This document shows, one piece after another, positions 9,200 to 18,048 of a stretch of 32,611 bases of DNA. Position 1 is the first letter of the stretch, and the number at the start of each line of letters is the position of its first letter. The translations under genes and the position numbers were made by a program. A model generated the notes under the pieces. The model did not search any database. It was not told the DNA's origin and was given only the letters and a program-made list of their open reading frames with translations. Source of the stretch: Planctomycetota bacterium (lineage in GTDB: Bacteria > Planctomycetota > Planctomycetia > Gemmatales > Gemmataceae); NCBI GenBank assembly GCA_016177925.1, contig JACOUH010000079.1, positions 1 through 32,611 of the forward strand, given 5' to 3'.

Positions 9200-9754
9200 A
9201 TGCGCACGTGGCTGAACAACGTGCTGCTGGCGATCCGCACGATCGCGCAGGGCATGTACATAACCCTCTGGTACTTTATCCAGACGTATCGCCGCAAGAC
9301 TTTCACCGAACGCTACGAGTATCCCGAGCTGCCGGTGCCCGTCAAGCCGCGCTACCGCGGCTACCACCGCTTCGACCTGACCACCTGCATCGGCTGCGAC
9401 AAGTGCGCTCGGGCCTGTCCCGTCGACTGCATCTACATCGAGAAGGAAAAGGCCAAGCCGCCGGCCAAGGGCTTCATCGTTAACGGCTTCAAGATCGACT
9501 ACACCAAGTGCATGTTTTGCGCCCTCTGCGTCGACCCGTGTCCAGTCGACTGCATCTTCATGGGCTCCAATTACGACATCAGCTGCTACAGCCGGGACGG
9601 CTGTATCGTCGACTACGCCAAGTTGCCGCTGGAGGTGGCGTGGGGCCAGGCGACGCTGAACCCGACGGCAGTGGCGGCATCGAAGCTAACGGCCGAGCCG
9701 GTCTGGGTCAAACCGCCGCCGACGGCCGCGCCCGCCGCCCCGGCGAAGAGCTAA
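9200..9754 (+). CDS. nuoI: NADH-quinone oxidoreductase subunit I (two 4Fe-4S ferredoxin domain)
   Basis: NuoI is the peripheral-arm subunit that carries clusters N6a and N6b and passes electrons toward NuoB. The 184-residue protein has an N-terminal amphipathic membrane-associated segment and two complete 4Fe-4S motifs: C63, C66, C69, C73 ([12 protein letters not shown]) and C104, C107, C110, C114 ([12 protein letters not shown]). The C-terminal tail is Pro/Ala rich. It is the first gene of a plus-strand group continuing with DUF2203, nuoA, nuoB and nuoC. In the common bacterial order nuoI follows nuoH, so its position ahead of nuoA is a rearrangement. No strong ribosome-binding site is seen; the ATG at 9200 is the best start by similarity. 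Confidence 0.94.
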   Translation: MRTWLNNVLLAIRTIAQGMYITLWYFIQTYRRKTFTERYEYPELPVPVKPRYRGYHRFDLTTCIGCDKCARACPVDCIYIEKEKAKPPAKGFIVNGFKIDYTKCMFCALCVDPCPVDCIFMGSNYDISCYSRDGCIVDYAKLPLEVAWGQATLNPTAVAASKLTAEPVWVKPPPTAAPAAPAKS

Positions 9755-9778
9755 CTGCGAGGCAGCAGGAGAGGCAAC

Positions 9779-10231
9779 ATGGCTGCCAGAAAATCCGGTC
9801 CCACCAAGAAGTACTTCACGCCGGCGCAGGCCAACGCAATGCTGCCCCTGGTGCGCCGCATCGTCCAGGACATCACCGAACTGGCCAGCGCGCTGCGTGA
9901 GCGTCAGGAGCGCATCGCCCGGGCCGCGAGGCCGACAAGGAGGGAAGCGGACGAGACGGGCCGCGAGGAGCTGGACCGGGTCGAGGAGACCCTTCAGGCC
10001 GAGGAAGAGTTCGAGCGCGGCCGCGAGCGGATGACTGGATACGTTAAGGAGCTGCGCAAGCTCGGCGTCGAGTTGAAGGACTTCTTCGTGGGTCTGATCG
10101 ACTTCCCGTGCTGGATGGATGGTCGAGAGGTCTATCTCTGCTGGCGCCAGGGCGAGCCCGAGGTGGGGCACTGGCACGAGGTCGACGCTGGCTTCGCCGG
10201 CCGGCAGAAGCTGCTGCAAGAAGCCCATTAG
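9779..10231 (+). CDS. DUF2203 family protein
   Basis: This 150-residue soluble protein matches DUF2203. The N-terminus has KKYFTPAQANAMLPLVRRI, followed by a long charged coiled-coil-like stretch (about residues 35-90) and the signature LGVELKDFFVGLIDFPCWMD, then REVYLCWRQGEPEVGHWHE and GFAGRQKL at the C-terminus. The function is unknown. It lies 24 bp after nuoI and 27 bp before nuoA, with a clear AGGAGAGG ribosome-binding site at 9767-9774, so it is very likely co-transcribed with the complex I genes. Whether it is involved in their assembly cannot be told from the sequence. Confidence 0.85.
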   Translation: MAARKSGPTKKYFTPAQANAMLPLVRRIVQDITELASALRERQERIARAARPTRREADETGREELDRVEETLQAEEEFERGRERMTGYVKELRKLGVELKDFFVGLIDFPCWMDGREVYLCWRQGEPEVGHWHEVDAGFAGRQKLLQEAH

Positions 10232-10258
10232 CCCGACGCGCAAGCGAGGACAAGCCTG

Positions 10259-10897
10259 ATGCTTCCCCTGGTCGGCTACATGCTGTTGTTCCTGGTGATC
10301 GCCGTGGTGTTCGTGGCGTTCCACCTCCTGATCGGCAGGTTTGTCCGTCCGAACCGGCCGAACACCGAGAAGGCGACGATCTACGAGTGCGGCGAGCCGA
10401 CCATCGGCAGCGCCTGGATTCAGTTCGACCTGCGTTTCTACGTCGTCGCCCTGCTGTTCGTCATCTTCGATGTCGAGGTGGCGTTCTTCTTTCCGTGGGC
10501 GGTCGTCTTCGGCCAGGCCAACGCGGTCGCCCAGCAGACGTCGGTGCCCGAGACGGCTGAGGAGCGCCAGGCCTACGATGAGCACATGCGCCAGCTGATC
10601 CCCGACTATCCCGAGAACCAGTTGGCGCTGCGAAAGCACGTTGCCGGCGATGAGGAGGAGCGACACCTGCTCGAGGTCGAGGTGAAGAGCAACAGCGAGG
10701 GCACACGGTCGCTGGCCTGGATGGCCCTGTTCGACATTCTTGTCTTTTTCGGCGTGCTGCTGGTCGGGTTCGCCTACCTGTGGAAGCGCGGCGACCTGGC
10801 CTGGGTGCGCAGTGTCAGTTCGGAGGGCGTGGCGCCGTTGCCATCGGTCGTCAAGGAGGAGCCGCGGCAGTTGGTCGGGGCCGGAACAGGTTCTTGA
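10259..10897 (+). CDS. nuoA: NADH-quinone oxidoreductase subunit A, with an extra inter-helix segment
   Basis: NuoA is a small membrane subunit at the junction of the two arms of complex I. TM1 spans about residues 3-25, TM2 about 60-82 and TM3 about 153-175. The conserved [11 protein letters not shown] loop (C44 in the quinone-site loop) and [19 protein letters not shown] are present. At 212 residues it is far longer than the usual 118-150. The excess is a charged, soluble segment at about residues 90-150, between TM2 and TM3, plus a C-terminal tail of about 30 residues. GAGGA lies just upstream of the ATG at 10259. Confidence 0.9.
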   Translation: MLPLVGYMLLFLVIAVVFVAFHLLIGRFVRPNRPNTEKATIYECGEPTIGSAWIQFDLRFYVVALLFVIFDVEVAFFFPWAVVFGQANAVAQQTSVPETAEERQAYDEHMRQLIPDYPENQLALRKHVAGDEEERHLLEVEVKSNSEGTRSLAWMALFDILVFFGVLLVGFAYLWKRGDLAWVRSVSSEGVAPLPSVVKEEPRQLVGAGTGS

Positions 10898-10923
10898 ACA
10901 CTCTCTCTTCGAGGAGTAGCGAT

Positions 10924-11541
10924 ATGGGATGGCTGGAAGGGTTCGGCAAGGAGGAGAACGTCATCACGACGACGCTCGAGCAGGCGGTCAACTGGGCGCG
11001 GGAGTCGAGCATGTGGCCGATGACGTTCGGCCTGGCCTGCTGCGCCATCGAGATGATGGCGACAGGTGCCTCGCGCTTCGACATGGACCGCTTCGGTGCT
11101 GGCGCTTTCCGCGCCACGCCGCGCCAGGCCGACCTGATGATCGTCGCCGGCACCGTCAACTTCAAGATGGCGAGTCGGGTGCGACGACTGTATAACCAGA
11201 TGCCCGATCCGAAGTTCGTCATCGCGATGGGCGCCTGCACCTGCGGTGGCGGGCCCTACTACAAGTACGGCTACAACGTCGTCAAGGGTGTCGACCTGGT
11301 GGTGCCGGTCGACGTCTACGTCCCCGGCTGCCCGCCGCGGCCCGAGGCGCTGCTGGAGGGCCTGATGCGGATTCAGGACAAGGTGCGGGCGATGAAGGAT
11401 CTGACCAGGGGCCAGCCGCTCGAGGTGCCGATCCCCTGTCGCACCGGTTACACGATGCTGCCCGACGAACTGAGCACCCACGAGAAGGCGAACGCCTTCG
11501 TCAAGAAGACCAAGGAACAGGCTACGCCGGCCAAGGCGTGA
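10924..11541 (+). CDS. nuoB: NADH-quinone oxidoreductase subunit B (cluster N2)
   Basis: NuoB holds the terminal 4Fe-4S cluster N2 that reduces quinone. The 205-residue protein has all four ligands: the tandem C39-C40 in [11 protein letters not shown]105 in MGACTCGGG and C136 in [10 protein letters not shown]. The start is the ATG at 10924, with GAGGAG about 10 bp upstream. The open frame extends further 5' but overlaps nuoA and shows no NuoB similarity there. The C-terminus includes a region linked to quinone-site helices ([20 protein letters not shown] is clade-specific). It lies 26 bp after nuoA. Confidence 0.95.
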   Translation: MGWLEGFGKEENVITTTLEQAVNWARESSMWPMTFGLACCAIEMMATGASRFDMDRFGAGAFRATPRQADLMIVAGTVNFKMASRVRRLYNQMPDPKFVIAMGACTCGGGPYYKYGYNVVKGVDLVVPVDVYVPGCPPRPEALLEGLMRIQDKVRAMKDLTRGQPLEVPIPCRTGYTMLPDELSTHEKANAFVKKTKEQATPAKA

Positions 11542-11552
11542 TTCCCTTCAGC

Positions 11553-11616
11553 CGGCGAGCGGGGGGCGTGAGCCCCCTGATAACGTCATCAGGGGGCTCA
11601 CGCCCCCCGCTCGCCG
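11553..11616. repeat. Perfect 29-bp inverted repeat between nuoB and nuoC
   Basis: The arms 11553-11581 and 11588-11616 are perfectly complementary over 29 bp, with a 6-nt loop (AACGTC). Transcribed, this makes a very stable hairpin inside the nuo transcript, 11 bp after the nuoB stop and 17 bp before the nuoC ATG. It could attenuate or partly terminate transcription, protect the upstream mRNA, or be a mobile palindrome. Confidence 0.85.
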
Positions 11617-11633
11617 AGCCCGAGCGAGGTATC

Positions 11634-12164
11634 ATGAAGGCCGCGGAAATCATTCCCATCCTCGAAGAGAAGTTCGGCGACCGAATCCGGGGGAAGAACC
11701 TCGAGGCGATCGACCCGTTCGTCGTGGTGGCGCCGTCGGACCTGCTCGAGGTCGCCCGTTTCCTGCGCGACGACAGCCGGCTCCGCTTCGACATCCTTAA
11801 CTGTATCAGCGGCGTTGATTACCTCGAGCCGGACCCGAAGAAGGCGCCCAAGGCCGGCTTCGAGCCACACATGGAAGTCGTCTACCATCTGCAGAGCTTC
11901 ACGCACCGGCACCGCTTCGTGCTAAAGGTGATCCTGCCGCGCTGGAAGGACGACAAACCCGGCGAACTGCCCGAGGTGCCGTCGGTCACGTCGCTGTGGC
12001 GCGCCGCCGACTGGCACGAGCGCGAGGTCTACGACCTGTCCGGCGTCTGGTTCACCGGCCACCCCAACCTGACGCGCATCTTGTTGTCGGAAGATTGGGT
12101 CGGCCATCCGCTGCGGAAGGATTACGAATTCCCGCTGGAATATCACGGTATCCGCGGCCGCTGA
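11634..12164 (+). CDS. nuoC: NADH-quinone oxidoreductase subunit C
   Basis: NuoC (30 kDa subunit) belongs to the hydrogenase-like module that binds NuoD and NuoB. The 176-residue product carries the family pattern: a ferredoxin-like N-terminal domain, [27 protein letters not shown], and the signature [20 protein letters not shown], followed by [20 protein letters not shown]. The ATG at 11634 is chosen, preceded by GAGCGAGG. A longer GTG-initiated frame from 11538 would translate the 29-bp palindrome and is unlikely. It ends the first nuo block, and nuoD follows only after the sigma and kinase genes. Confidence 0.93.
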   Translation: MKAAEIIPILEEKFGDRIRGKNLEAIDPFVVVAPSDLLEVARFLRDDSRLRFDILNCISGVDYLEPDPKKAPKAGFEPHMEVVYHLQSFTHRHRFVLKVILPRWKDDKPGELPEVPSVTSLWRAADWHEREVYDLSGVWFTGHPNLTRILLSEDWVGHPLRKDYEFPLEYHGIRGR

Positions 12165-12273
12165 CTGTTCCGAACGTTGCCCGGCTGGTATACAAATCCT
12201 TGAGACGTTTCACCGCAACCTTGAGGATGAAACTCGACCGTGAGGCCCGCGGTTGGTCGATGCCGGTCGTCCT

Positions 12274-12837
12274 GTGCAGACCACACCCGTCAGCCTGCTC
12301 GAACGCCTGCGGGGGCCGGCCGACCCGACCGCCTGGGCTCGGTTCGTCGACCTGTACACGCCCCTGCTCTATGACTGGGCGCGGCGAGTCGGCCTCCAGG
12401 AAAGCGATGCGGCCGACCTCGTCCAGGAGGTTCTGGTCCTGCTGTTGCAGAAGATGCCGCAGTTCACCTACGACCGGCAGCTGAGCTTTCGCGGCTGGCT
12501 CCGCACCGTCACTCTCAACAAGTGGCGCGAACTCCATCGCCGTCGCCCTGCCGTGATCCTTGAGGACGGCACCGCCCTGGCCGAGGTTCCGGGCCCCGAC
12601 GAGCTGGCAGGATTTGAGGAGGCGGAGTATCGCCGGCACCTGGTCCGCCAGTTGCTGCGGGCCGTGCGCGACGAATTCCCGGCCTCGACCTGGAAGGCGT
12701 TTGAGCAGTACGTGCTCGCCGGCCGGCCGGCTGAGGAGGTGGCCGCAGAGTTGCACCTGCGGCCCGGCACGGTCTACGCGGCCAAGTCCCGCGTCCTGCG
12801 TCGGCTGCGGCGCGAGCTGGACGGCCTGCTCGACTGA
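12274..12837 (+). CDS. ECF-type RNA polymerase sigma factor
   Basis: This protein of about 187 residues has sigma-70 region 2 (DLYTPLLYDWARRVGLQESD, then DLVQEVLVLLLQKMPQF and RGWLRTVTLNKWRELHRR) and region 4 (FEQYVLAGRPAEEVAAELHL, then YAAKSRVLRRLRREL). It lacks regions 1 and 3, as ECF factors do. The start was placed at GTG 12274, giving QTTPVSLLERL, the common beginning of planctomycete ECF factors; a TTG at 12253 would add seven residues. It is followed by a Ser/Thr kinase with an N-terminal CxxC segment, an arrangement in planctomycetes where the kinase is thought to control the sigma factor in place of a classical anti-sigma factor. The promoter targets are unknown. Confidence 0.88.
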   Translation: MQTTPVSLLERLRGPADPTAWARFVDLYTPLLYDWARRVGLQESDAADLVQEVLVLLLQKMPQFTYDRQLSFRGWLRTVTLNKWRELHRRRPAVILEDGTALAEVPGPDELAGFEEAEYRRHLVRQLLRAVRDEFPASTWKAFEQYVLAGRPAEEVAAELHLRPGTVYAAKSRVLRRLRRELDGLLD

Positions 12838-12857
12838 GAATCCGGGAAGGCGGTTTT

Positions 12858-12909
12858 CGGGAGGGCGAGGTTCCAGCCGAGCCGGTTCGGCAGGAGCCTC
12901 GCCCTCCCG
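12858..12909. repeat. 17-bp inverted repeat between sigma factor and kinase
   Basis: The arms 12858-12874 and 12893-12909 pair over 17 bp with one mismatch (TT against CT). A direct repeat GGCGGTTTT(T)CGG flanks them at about 12849 and 12930. It lies 20 bp after the sigma factor stop and is followed by T-rich sequence, so a terminator or attenuator role is possible. Confidence 0.65.
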
Positions 12910-13021
12910 ACCTGACTCCCGGCGGTTTTTCGGCAAGATTTGCGGGTTCCCGCGCATACTCTTGGGGGGAGCCCACGCCCGTGGCCGGCGCTCTCCTCCC
13001 GGCACTTCCCAGGAGGTTCCC

Positions 13022-15484
13022 ATGATGCCCGTGATTTCCTGTCCGGATCGCGACGTCTTGCAGCGGTTGATGCTCGGTCAGGTCCCCGAACCAGAAGGGG
13101 AGCAACTGGCGCAGCACCTGGAACAGTGCAGTCGCTGCCTGGCGGTCGTGCAAGCGCTCACGGCCGAAGATACCCTGGTCGAGGCCGCCCGCGCGACGGC
13201 AACGGTGACGGACAGTCCGGAAGCACCCGCGATCCGGGGCCTGATTGAGCGGATTCGCCAGCTGGGGCCGATCACGGTCGTGCCGGTCGAGCTCGAGACA
13301 CAGTCGGCCCTCTCGTCCGTTGCACCCGCCACCGACGCGGTGAACCCCGGCCTGTCCGCGGCAGTTACGGCCGTGCAATACGATTTCTTGACGCCGGCGC
13401 AGGGGCCGGCCGAGATCGGCCGGCTAGGGCCCTATCGCATCCTGAAGGTGCTGGGGTTCGGCGGCATGGGAGTGGTCTTCGAGGCCGAGGACCCCCAGTT
13501 GCAACGACGCGTCGCTCTCAAGGCCCTGAAACTGGGCCGCGCAGCCAGCCCCACGGTGAAGGAACGCTTTCTGCGCGAGGCGCGGGCGGCCGCGGCGGTC
13601 AAGCACGACCACGTCGTCACCATCTACCACGTCGGCGAGGATCGCGGGGTGCCCTTCCTGGCCATGGAACTGCTCCAGGGCGAGATGCTGGAGGAGCGGT
13701 TGAAACGAGAGGGCCGGCTGAGCGTGCCGGAGGTCCTGCGGCTGGGGCGGCAGATCGCCCAGGGGCTGGCCGTCGCCCACGAGAGCGGCCTGATCCATCG
13801 CGACATCAAGCCGGCCAACGTGTGGCTGGAAACCATCCTGATCGAGCCGGAGAATTCCTCCCCCCCGGATCGCGTCAAGATCCTCGATTTTGGCCTGGCT
13901 CGGGCGGTCCAGGATGACCTCCACCTGACGCAGTCGGGTGCCATCCTGGGCACGCCGGCCTACATGGCCCCGGAGCAGGCTCAGGGCGAGAAGATCGATC
14001 CGCGCTGCGACCTGTTCAGCCTGGGCGTGATGCTGTACCGGATGTGTACGGGAGAGGTGCCGTTCCGTGGTCAGACCCACATGGCGCTCTATGTGGCCGT
14101 GACCACGCAGGAGCCTGCTTCGGTGCAGGAACTCAATGCCGAGGTGCCGCCGGCACTGGCCGAGCTGGTCATGCAGCTACTGGCCAAGGAACCGGCGAAA
14201 CGTCCGGCCTCGGCGCGGGAAGTTGCCGGCCGTCTCCAGGCCATCCAGAAGACGACCGCGGAACGAACCAGGCGGGAGCAGACCGCCGAGCCCCCCGCCG
14301 TGGCCCCCGAGGCCAGTGTGCCGGAGCCGGCTCGGGGCGCCAGCCGGCGCCGCCGAGGGCTGGTCGCGGCGGTCGTAGCGCTGCTGGTCCTGATCGGCGG
14401 CGGATTCGCGGCCTATCAGCTCCTCTTCAAGACCAAGGACGGCACGCTGATCGTCGAGGTGGACGGCGACGCCGATGTCCGCTTCCAGAAGGGCGAGCTG
14501 CGCATCTTCGATAGTGACGGCAATCTCAAGTACACCCTCAAGCCGAGCGAGAAGAACATGACGCTGCCGCCGGGGAAGTATGTCATCGAAGTCGCCGGTG
14601 TCGATGGTCTGAAACTGGAGACCGACAAGTTCGAGATCACCCGTGACGGCAAGACCACGGTGCGCGTGACGGTCGATGCGGCGGCGGTGGCAGTGAGACC
14701 TGGGCCGGCCAGCGACCCCTACCGTCGGCTCGCCGAGTTGGCGCTCCGGAGCGGTCGAGCCGTCACTCTGGAGGATGGATCCTATCTACTGTCCACGGAC
14801 AAGCTACCGAGTCGAGCATTCAAACTCGTTGGCGTAGGCGTGCGCGTTGGTCCGGAAGCCCCTATGACAGAGTTGCTGGCACGGCTAAAGGATTTGCCCG
14901 ACGCCACGCTGACGCACCTGAACCTGGTGTCAGCTCCCGGCGTCGTGACGGACGTGGCCTTTGAAGCACTCGTGAAAACGCCGTCGCTTAGGGAAGTAGG
15001 AACCCTCGACCTTGAGTTCGTCCCGCTGACCGATGCCGGGCTCCGTCACTTGCGGCATCTCCCAAAGGTCAATGGCCTGATGCTCAATCACATGGCCATC
15101 ACCGGCGACGGCATGAAGTTCCTGCGCGACCACATGGCTGTGACAAATTACCTTTCGATATTGGATCCTCAGCCAAAGTTTACCGAAGAGGCCTTGCAGT
15201 ATCTGGATCCCCGCTTGACCGGCTTCTCTCTGCGCGGCCAACAGTTTGGCGATGTCAGCCTGACTCACATCGGCAAGGCGACCAACCTGGATCGACTCGA
15301 CCTTCTCGCGTGCCCCGGCGTCACCGACGCCGGCCTGAAGCGCCTTCACGGCCTGGGCAAACTCCGGAGTACCCGACTGCTCAAGCTGCCCAAGGTTACG
15401 CGCCAGGGTGTCGAAGCGTTGCACAAGGCGCTGCCGGGCTGCAAGATCGAGTGGGACGGCGGCACCATCGAGCCGAAGAAGTAG
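13022..15484 (+). CDS. Membrane Ser/Thr protein kinase with zinc-finger-like N-terminus and LRR sensor domain
   Basis: This 820-residue receptor-like kinase has, in order: an anti-sigma-like segment with CxxC (LEQCSRCL, about residues 35-42); a protein kinase domain (about 137-405) with the glycine loop GFGGMGVV, the VALK lysine near residue 166, the catalytic HRDIKPAN with Asp near 261, DFG near 289 and GTPAYMAPEQ; a transmembrane helix at about 446-470; and an outer part with a PEGA-like beta domain (about 475-555) and leucine-rich repeats (about 620-800). The key catalytic residues are present. The start is ATG 13022 with AGGAGG at 13011-13016. It pairs with the preceding ECF sigma factor, and both sit inside the complex I cluster. 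The ligand is unknown. Confidence 0.9.
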   Translation: MMPVISCPDRDVLQRLMLGQVPEPEGEQLAQHLEQCSRCLAVVQALTAEDTLVEAARATATVTDSPEAPAIRGLIERIRQLGPITVVPVELETQSALSSVAPATDAVNPGLSAAVTAVQYDFLTPAQGPAEIGRLGPYRILKVLGFGGMGVVFEAEDPQLQRRVALKALKLGRAASPTVKERFLREARAAAAVKHDHVVTIYHVGEDRGVPFLAMELLQGEMLEERLKREGRLSVPEVLRLGRQIAQGLAVAHESGLIHRDIKPANVWLETILIEPENSSPPDRVKILDFGLARAVQDDLHLTQSGAILGTPAYMAPEQAQGEKIDPRCDLFSLGVMLYRMCTGEVPFRGQTHMALYVAVTTQEPASVQELNAEVPPALAELVMQLLAKEPAKRPASAREVAGRLQAIQKTTAERTRREQTAEPPAVAPEASVPEPARGASRRRRGLVAAVVALLVLIGGGFAAYQLLFKTKDGTLIVEVDGDADVRFQKGELRIFDSDGNLKYTLKPSEKNMTLPPGKYVIEVAGVDGLKLETDKFEITRDGKTTVRVTVDAAAVAVRPGPASDPYRRLAELALRSGRAVTLEDGSYLLSTDKLPSRAFKLVGVGVRVGPEAPMTELLARLKDLPDATLTHLNLVSAPGVVTDVAFEALVKTPSLREVGTLDLEFVPLTDAGLRHLRHLPKVNGLMLNHMAITGDGMKFLRDHMAVTNYLSILDPQPKFTEEALQYLDPRLTGFSLRGQQFGDVSLTHIGKATNLDRLDLLACPGVTDAGLKRLHGLGKLRSTRLLKLPKVTRQGVEALHKALPGCKIEWDGGTIEPKK

Positions 15485-15598
15485 CTCGCCGGCAAAGGAG
15501 GCTCCTTGACCATTGCCCAGTGTGGGAGCAAGGCAACGCCACCGTCTGCATCCTCTGCCTGGTCTCGCCTCCGCCGAAGGGCACCCGTAAAAACAGGA

Positions 15599-15657
15599 AC
15601 GAGCCGGAAGCGTTAGCGACGGAGGATCGGGTCCCGTCGCTGACGCTTCCGGCTCGT
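15599..15657. repeat. 24-bp inverted repeat between kinase gene and nuoD
   Basis: The arms 15599-15622 and 15634-15657 are complementary over 24 bp with one mismatch, with an 11-nt loop. It lies between the kinase stop and nuoD and could terminate the kinase transcript. Its sequence is unrelated to the other palindromes in the window. Confidence 0.75.
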
Positions 15658-15745
15658 GGTGGGAGCGTGCGCAGGTGACGCCCGCGCACGCATCCTATAA
15701 AAAAACTTGAGGACCATTTGCCGTAACCCGAATCGGACGAAACTC

Positions 15746-16981
15746 ATGGCCACCGCCAGCGCTCCCAAGAAGACCCAGGACCAGACCGTTGTCGAGTTCG
15801 ACGTTCGCACCGACGAGATGCTCGTCAACATGGGACCGCAGCATCCGAGCACGCACGGGGTGCTGCGCCTCGTTCTGCGCACCGATGGCGAGGTCGTCTC
15901 GGAGGTGACGCCGCACCTGGGCTACCTGCACCGCTGCGCCGAGAAGATCGGCGAGAACGTGACGCCCATCCAGTTCATCCCGTACACCGATCGCATGGAC
16001 TACCTGGCGGCGATGAGCATGAACCTGGGCTACTCGCTGGCGGTCGAGAAGCTGTGCGGCATGACCGACAAGATCCCCGAAAAAGCGAACGTCATCCGCG
16101 TCATCATCGCCGAGATGGGCCGCATCGCCAGTCATCTCGTCGGCATGGGCGCCTACGGCCTCGACCTCGGCACCTTCAGCCCATTCCTGTACGCCTTCCG
16201 CGAACGCGAGATGATCCTCGACCTGTTCGAGGAAGTTTGCGGGGCCCGGCTGACCTACTCGTACATCACCATCGGCGGCGTCCATGACGACCTGCCGGAG
16301 GGCTGGGTCGAGCGCTGCCGCCAGTTTCTCGACCATCTCGACCCGCGTATTGCCGAGTACCACGCGCTCCTGACCACCAACCACATCTTCGTCAAGCGCA
16401 CGGCCAACCTCGGCCTGCTGACTAAGGAGTTGGCGCTGAGCCACGGCTGCAGCGGGCCGATGCTGCGCGGCTCGCTCGATCACCGCAACGGCGACCCGGA
16501 CTGGGACCTGCGCAAGCTCGAGCCCTATTGCGGCTACGAGAAGTACAACTTCCGCGCCGCCGTCCCGCCATTCGATGACTGGGACCTGGGCAACCGGACG
16601 TGGGAGCCGCCGAAGGGGGCGGTCATCGGCGACGCCTGGCACCGCTTCATGGTGCGCATGCTCGAGGTGGTCGAGAGCATCAAGCTCGTCCGCCAGGGGC
16701 TGGACCGTTACCCCGGGGCGCAGGGCTCGCACCGCCTGGAGCCGCCGCGTCAGCTGCCCGCCGGCGAGGCCTACGCCGAGACGGAGTGCCCGCGCGGGCA
16801 GATGGGCTTCTACGTCGTCGGCCGGCCGGCGAAGGACGCGGTGCCGCTGCGCGTACGGGCTCGCTCGTCGAGCTTCTCCAACCTGAGCGTCACCGACGAG
16901 ATCTGCCGCAACTGCCTGATCGCCGACGTGCCGGCCATTGTCGGCAGCATCGACATCGTCATGGGCGAGATCGACAGGTAG
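15746..16981 (+). CDS. nuoD: NADH-quinone oxidoreductase subunit D
   Basis: NuoD (49 kDa subunit) forms the quinone-reduction cavity with NuoB. The 411-residue protein is full length: MLVNMGPQHPSTHGVLRLVL at the N-terminus (with the quinone-site His in HPSTHG), TPHLGYLHRCAEKI, QFIPYTDRMDYLAAM, IASHLVGMGAYGLDLGTF, and the C-terminal ECPRGQMGFYVVG and IVGSIDIVMGEIDR. The ATG at 15746 starts the conserved region. In most bacteria nuoD follows nuoC directly or is fused to it; here about 3.6 kb with a sigma factor and a kinase intervene. The downstream nuoE/F/G/H genes are absent from the window. Confidence 0.95.
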   Translation: MATASAPKKTQDQTVVEFDVRTDEMLVNMGPQHPSTHGVLRLVLRTDGEVVSEVTPHLGYLHRCAEKIGENVTPIQFIPYTDRMDYLAAMSMNLGYSLAVEKLCGMTDKIPEKANVIRVIIAEMGRIASHLVGMGAYGLDLGTFSPFLYAFREREMILDLFEEVCGARLTYSYITIGGVHDDLPEGWVERCRQFLDHLDPRIAEYHALLTTNHIFVKRTANLGLLTKELALSHGCSGPMLRGSLDHRNGDPDWDLRKLEPYCGYEKYNFRAAVPPFDDWDLGNRTWEPPKGAVIGDAWHRFMVRMLEVVESIKLVRQGLDRYPGAQGSHRLEPPRQLPAGEAYAETECPRGQMGFYVVGRPAKDAVPLRVRARSSSFSNLSVTDEICRNCLIADVPAIVGSIDIVMGEIDR

Positions 16982-17125
16982 CCTGCTGCCCGCCGAGTAG
17001 CAGGGAGCGGCAGCACGCCGAACGAGGCGCCGCCGAAGGCGAAGAAACATCAACGACAGCGACACCGCTCACCGTCGTGCTGTTATCATCACGGGAAGGG
17101 AAGTCGTACCGTTGGGGGGACTGCC

Positions 17126-18001
17126 ATGAAGAGCCTCGTGACGATGACCGCGTTGGCACTGCTGCTCCCGGTAAGCCTGCACGCCGACGAGAAGGACGAT
17201 GCCCTGGCGGCGCAGCGCAAGGCGGCGAAGGACAACTGGGACCGCGTCGACGCCGGGCCATCGGTTTCGCACGAGACGGCTCACCTTATCGTCGTGGGCC
17301 CAAAGGGGATGGAGAAGCAAATCAAAGAGACCGGCGTTCTCCTCGAAAAGTATTACGACACCGCCGCCAAGGTACTGTTTCCGCCGAAGGAGGCTGCCTG
17401 GCCGGGGAAGCTGGCGGTCTACCTGTTCGAGCAGCCGGAGCAGCTCGACTCGTTCATCCGCCGTGTGGAGAAACGCCGGCTGGTGGCGGCAGAGAAGGGG
17501 ACTTTCATGGCCGAGGACGCCCGGCTGCACGCCGCCGCGTGCCCGCCGCGCGAGAAGGGCGATCCGGCGGTGCGGGTGCAGGCAGGCCAGCAGATTGCGT
17601 CGGCGGTCCTGATGCGCAAGGCGGGCGCCCAGACGATCGTGCCCAGTTGGCTGGTGGCTGGCTTCGGCCGGGCGACGCATTACCGCGTGGCCGGGTCGGC
17701 CAGCCGCGAGGTCGCCAACGAGCGCAGCGCCACCGCTCGCTTCGCCGTGCGGAACAAGCGCAACGCCTCGGACGCATGGGCCGGCGTACTCGAGGGAGAG
17801 GAGGCGCCGCTGCTGCAGGGGAGCGTCGCGGATTTCCTCGCCTACGGTCCCGGCCGCACGAAGTTCGGCGCCCTGCTGGAGGGCTTCAAGCCCGAAGAGA
17901 ACGTCGAGCAGAAGACGATGCAGCAGGCCCTCGATGCCGCCAACCTCAACGTCGACGCGATCAACACCAACTGGCGTCGCTACCTCGCCGCGCCGCGCTG
18001 A
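17126..18001 (+). CDS. Secreted hypothetical protein
   Basis: The 291-residue product has a clear signal peptide (MKSLVTMTALALLLPVSLHA, cleavage near residue 20). The rest is a mixed alpha/beta domain beginning with a TAHLIVVGPKGMEKQIKETG block and a KLAVYLFEQPEQLDSFIRRV block, reminiscent of the N-terminal part of DUF1570/peptidase-MA-like proteins found in planctomycetes. No HExxH zinc motif is present, so peptidase activity is not supported. The ATG is preceded by a G-rich sequence. It lies 47 bp before a secreted alpha/beta hydrolase gene, so the two may be co-transcribed. The function is unknown. Confidence 0.75.
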   Translation: MKSLVTMTALALLLPVSLHADEKDDALAAQRKAAKDNWDRVDAGPSVSHETAHLIVVGPKGMEKQIKETGVLLEKYYDTAAKVLFPPKEAAWPGKLAVYLFEQPEQLDSFIRRVEKRRLVAAEKGTFMAEDARLHAAACPPREKGDPAVRVQAGQQIASAVLMRKAGAQTIVPSWLVAGFGRATHYRVAGSASREVANERSATARFAVRNKRNASDAWAGVLEGEEAPLLQGSVADFLAYGPGRTKFGALLEGFKPEENVEQKTMQQALDAANLNVDAINTNWRRYLAAPR

Positions 18002-18048
18002 GCGGCGACCGACCATCCTGATCGACACCCAGCAACCAGGAGGCGATT

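Noticed and set aside
11538..11633. Longer NuoC from GTG 11538
   Set aside because: The extension would translate the 29-bp palindrome and is not part of the NuoC family; ATG 11634 has a better ribosome-binding site.
12560..13021. Kinase gene starting at 12560
   Set aside because: The upstream part overlaps the sigma factor in a different frame; AGGAGG before ATG 13022 fixes the real start.
15695..17065. 456-residue open frame opposite nuoD
   Set aside because: Antisense shadow of nuoD with low-complexity composition.
16600..18021. 473-residue open frame on the plus strand
   Set aside because: Out-of-frame shadow of nuoD and the secreted hypothetical gene, both of which have clear coding evidence.
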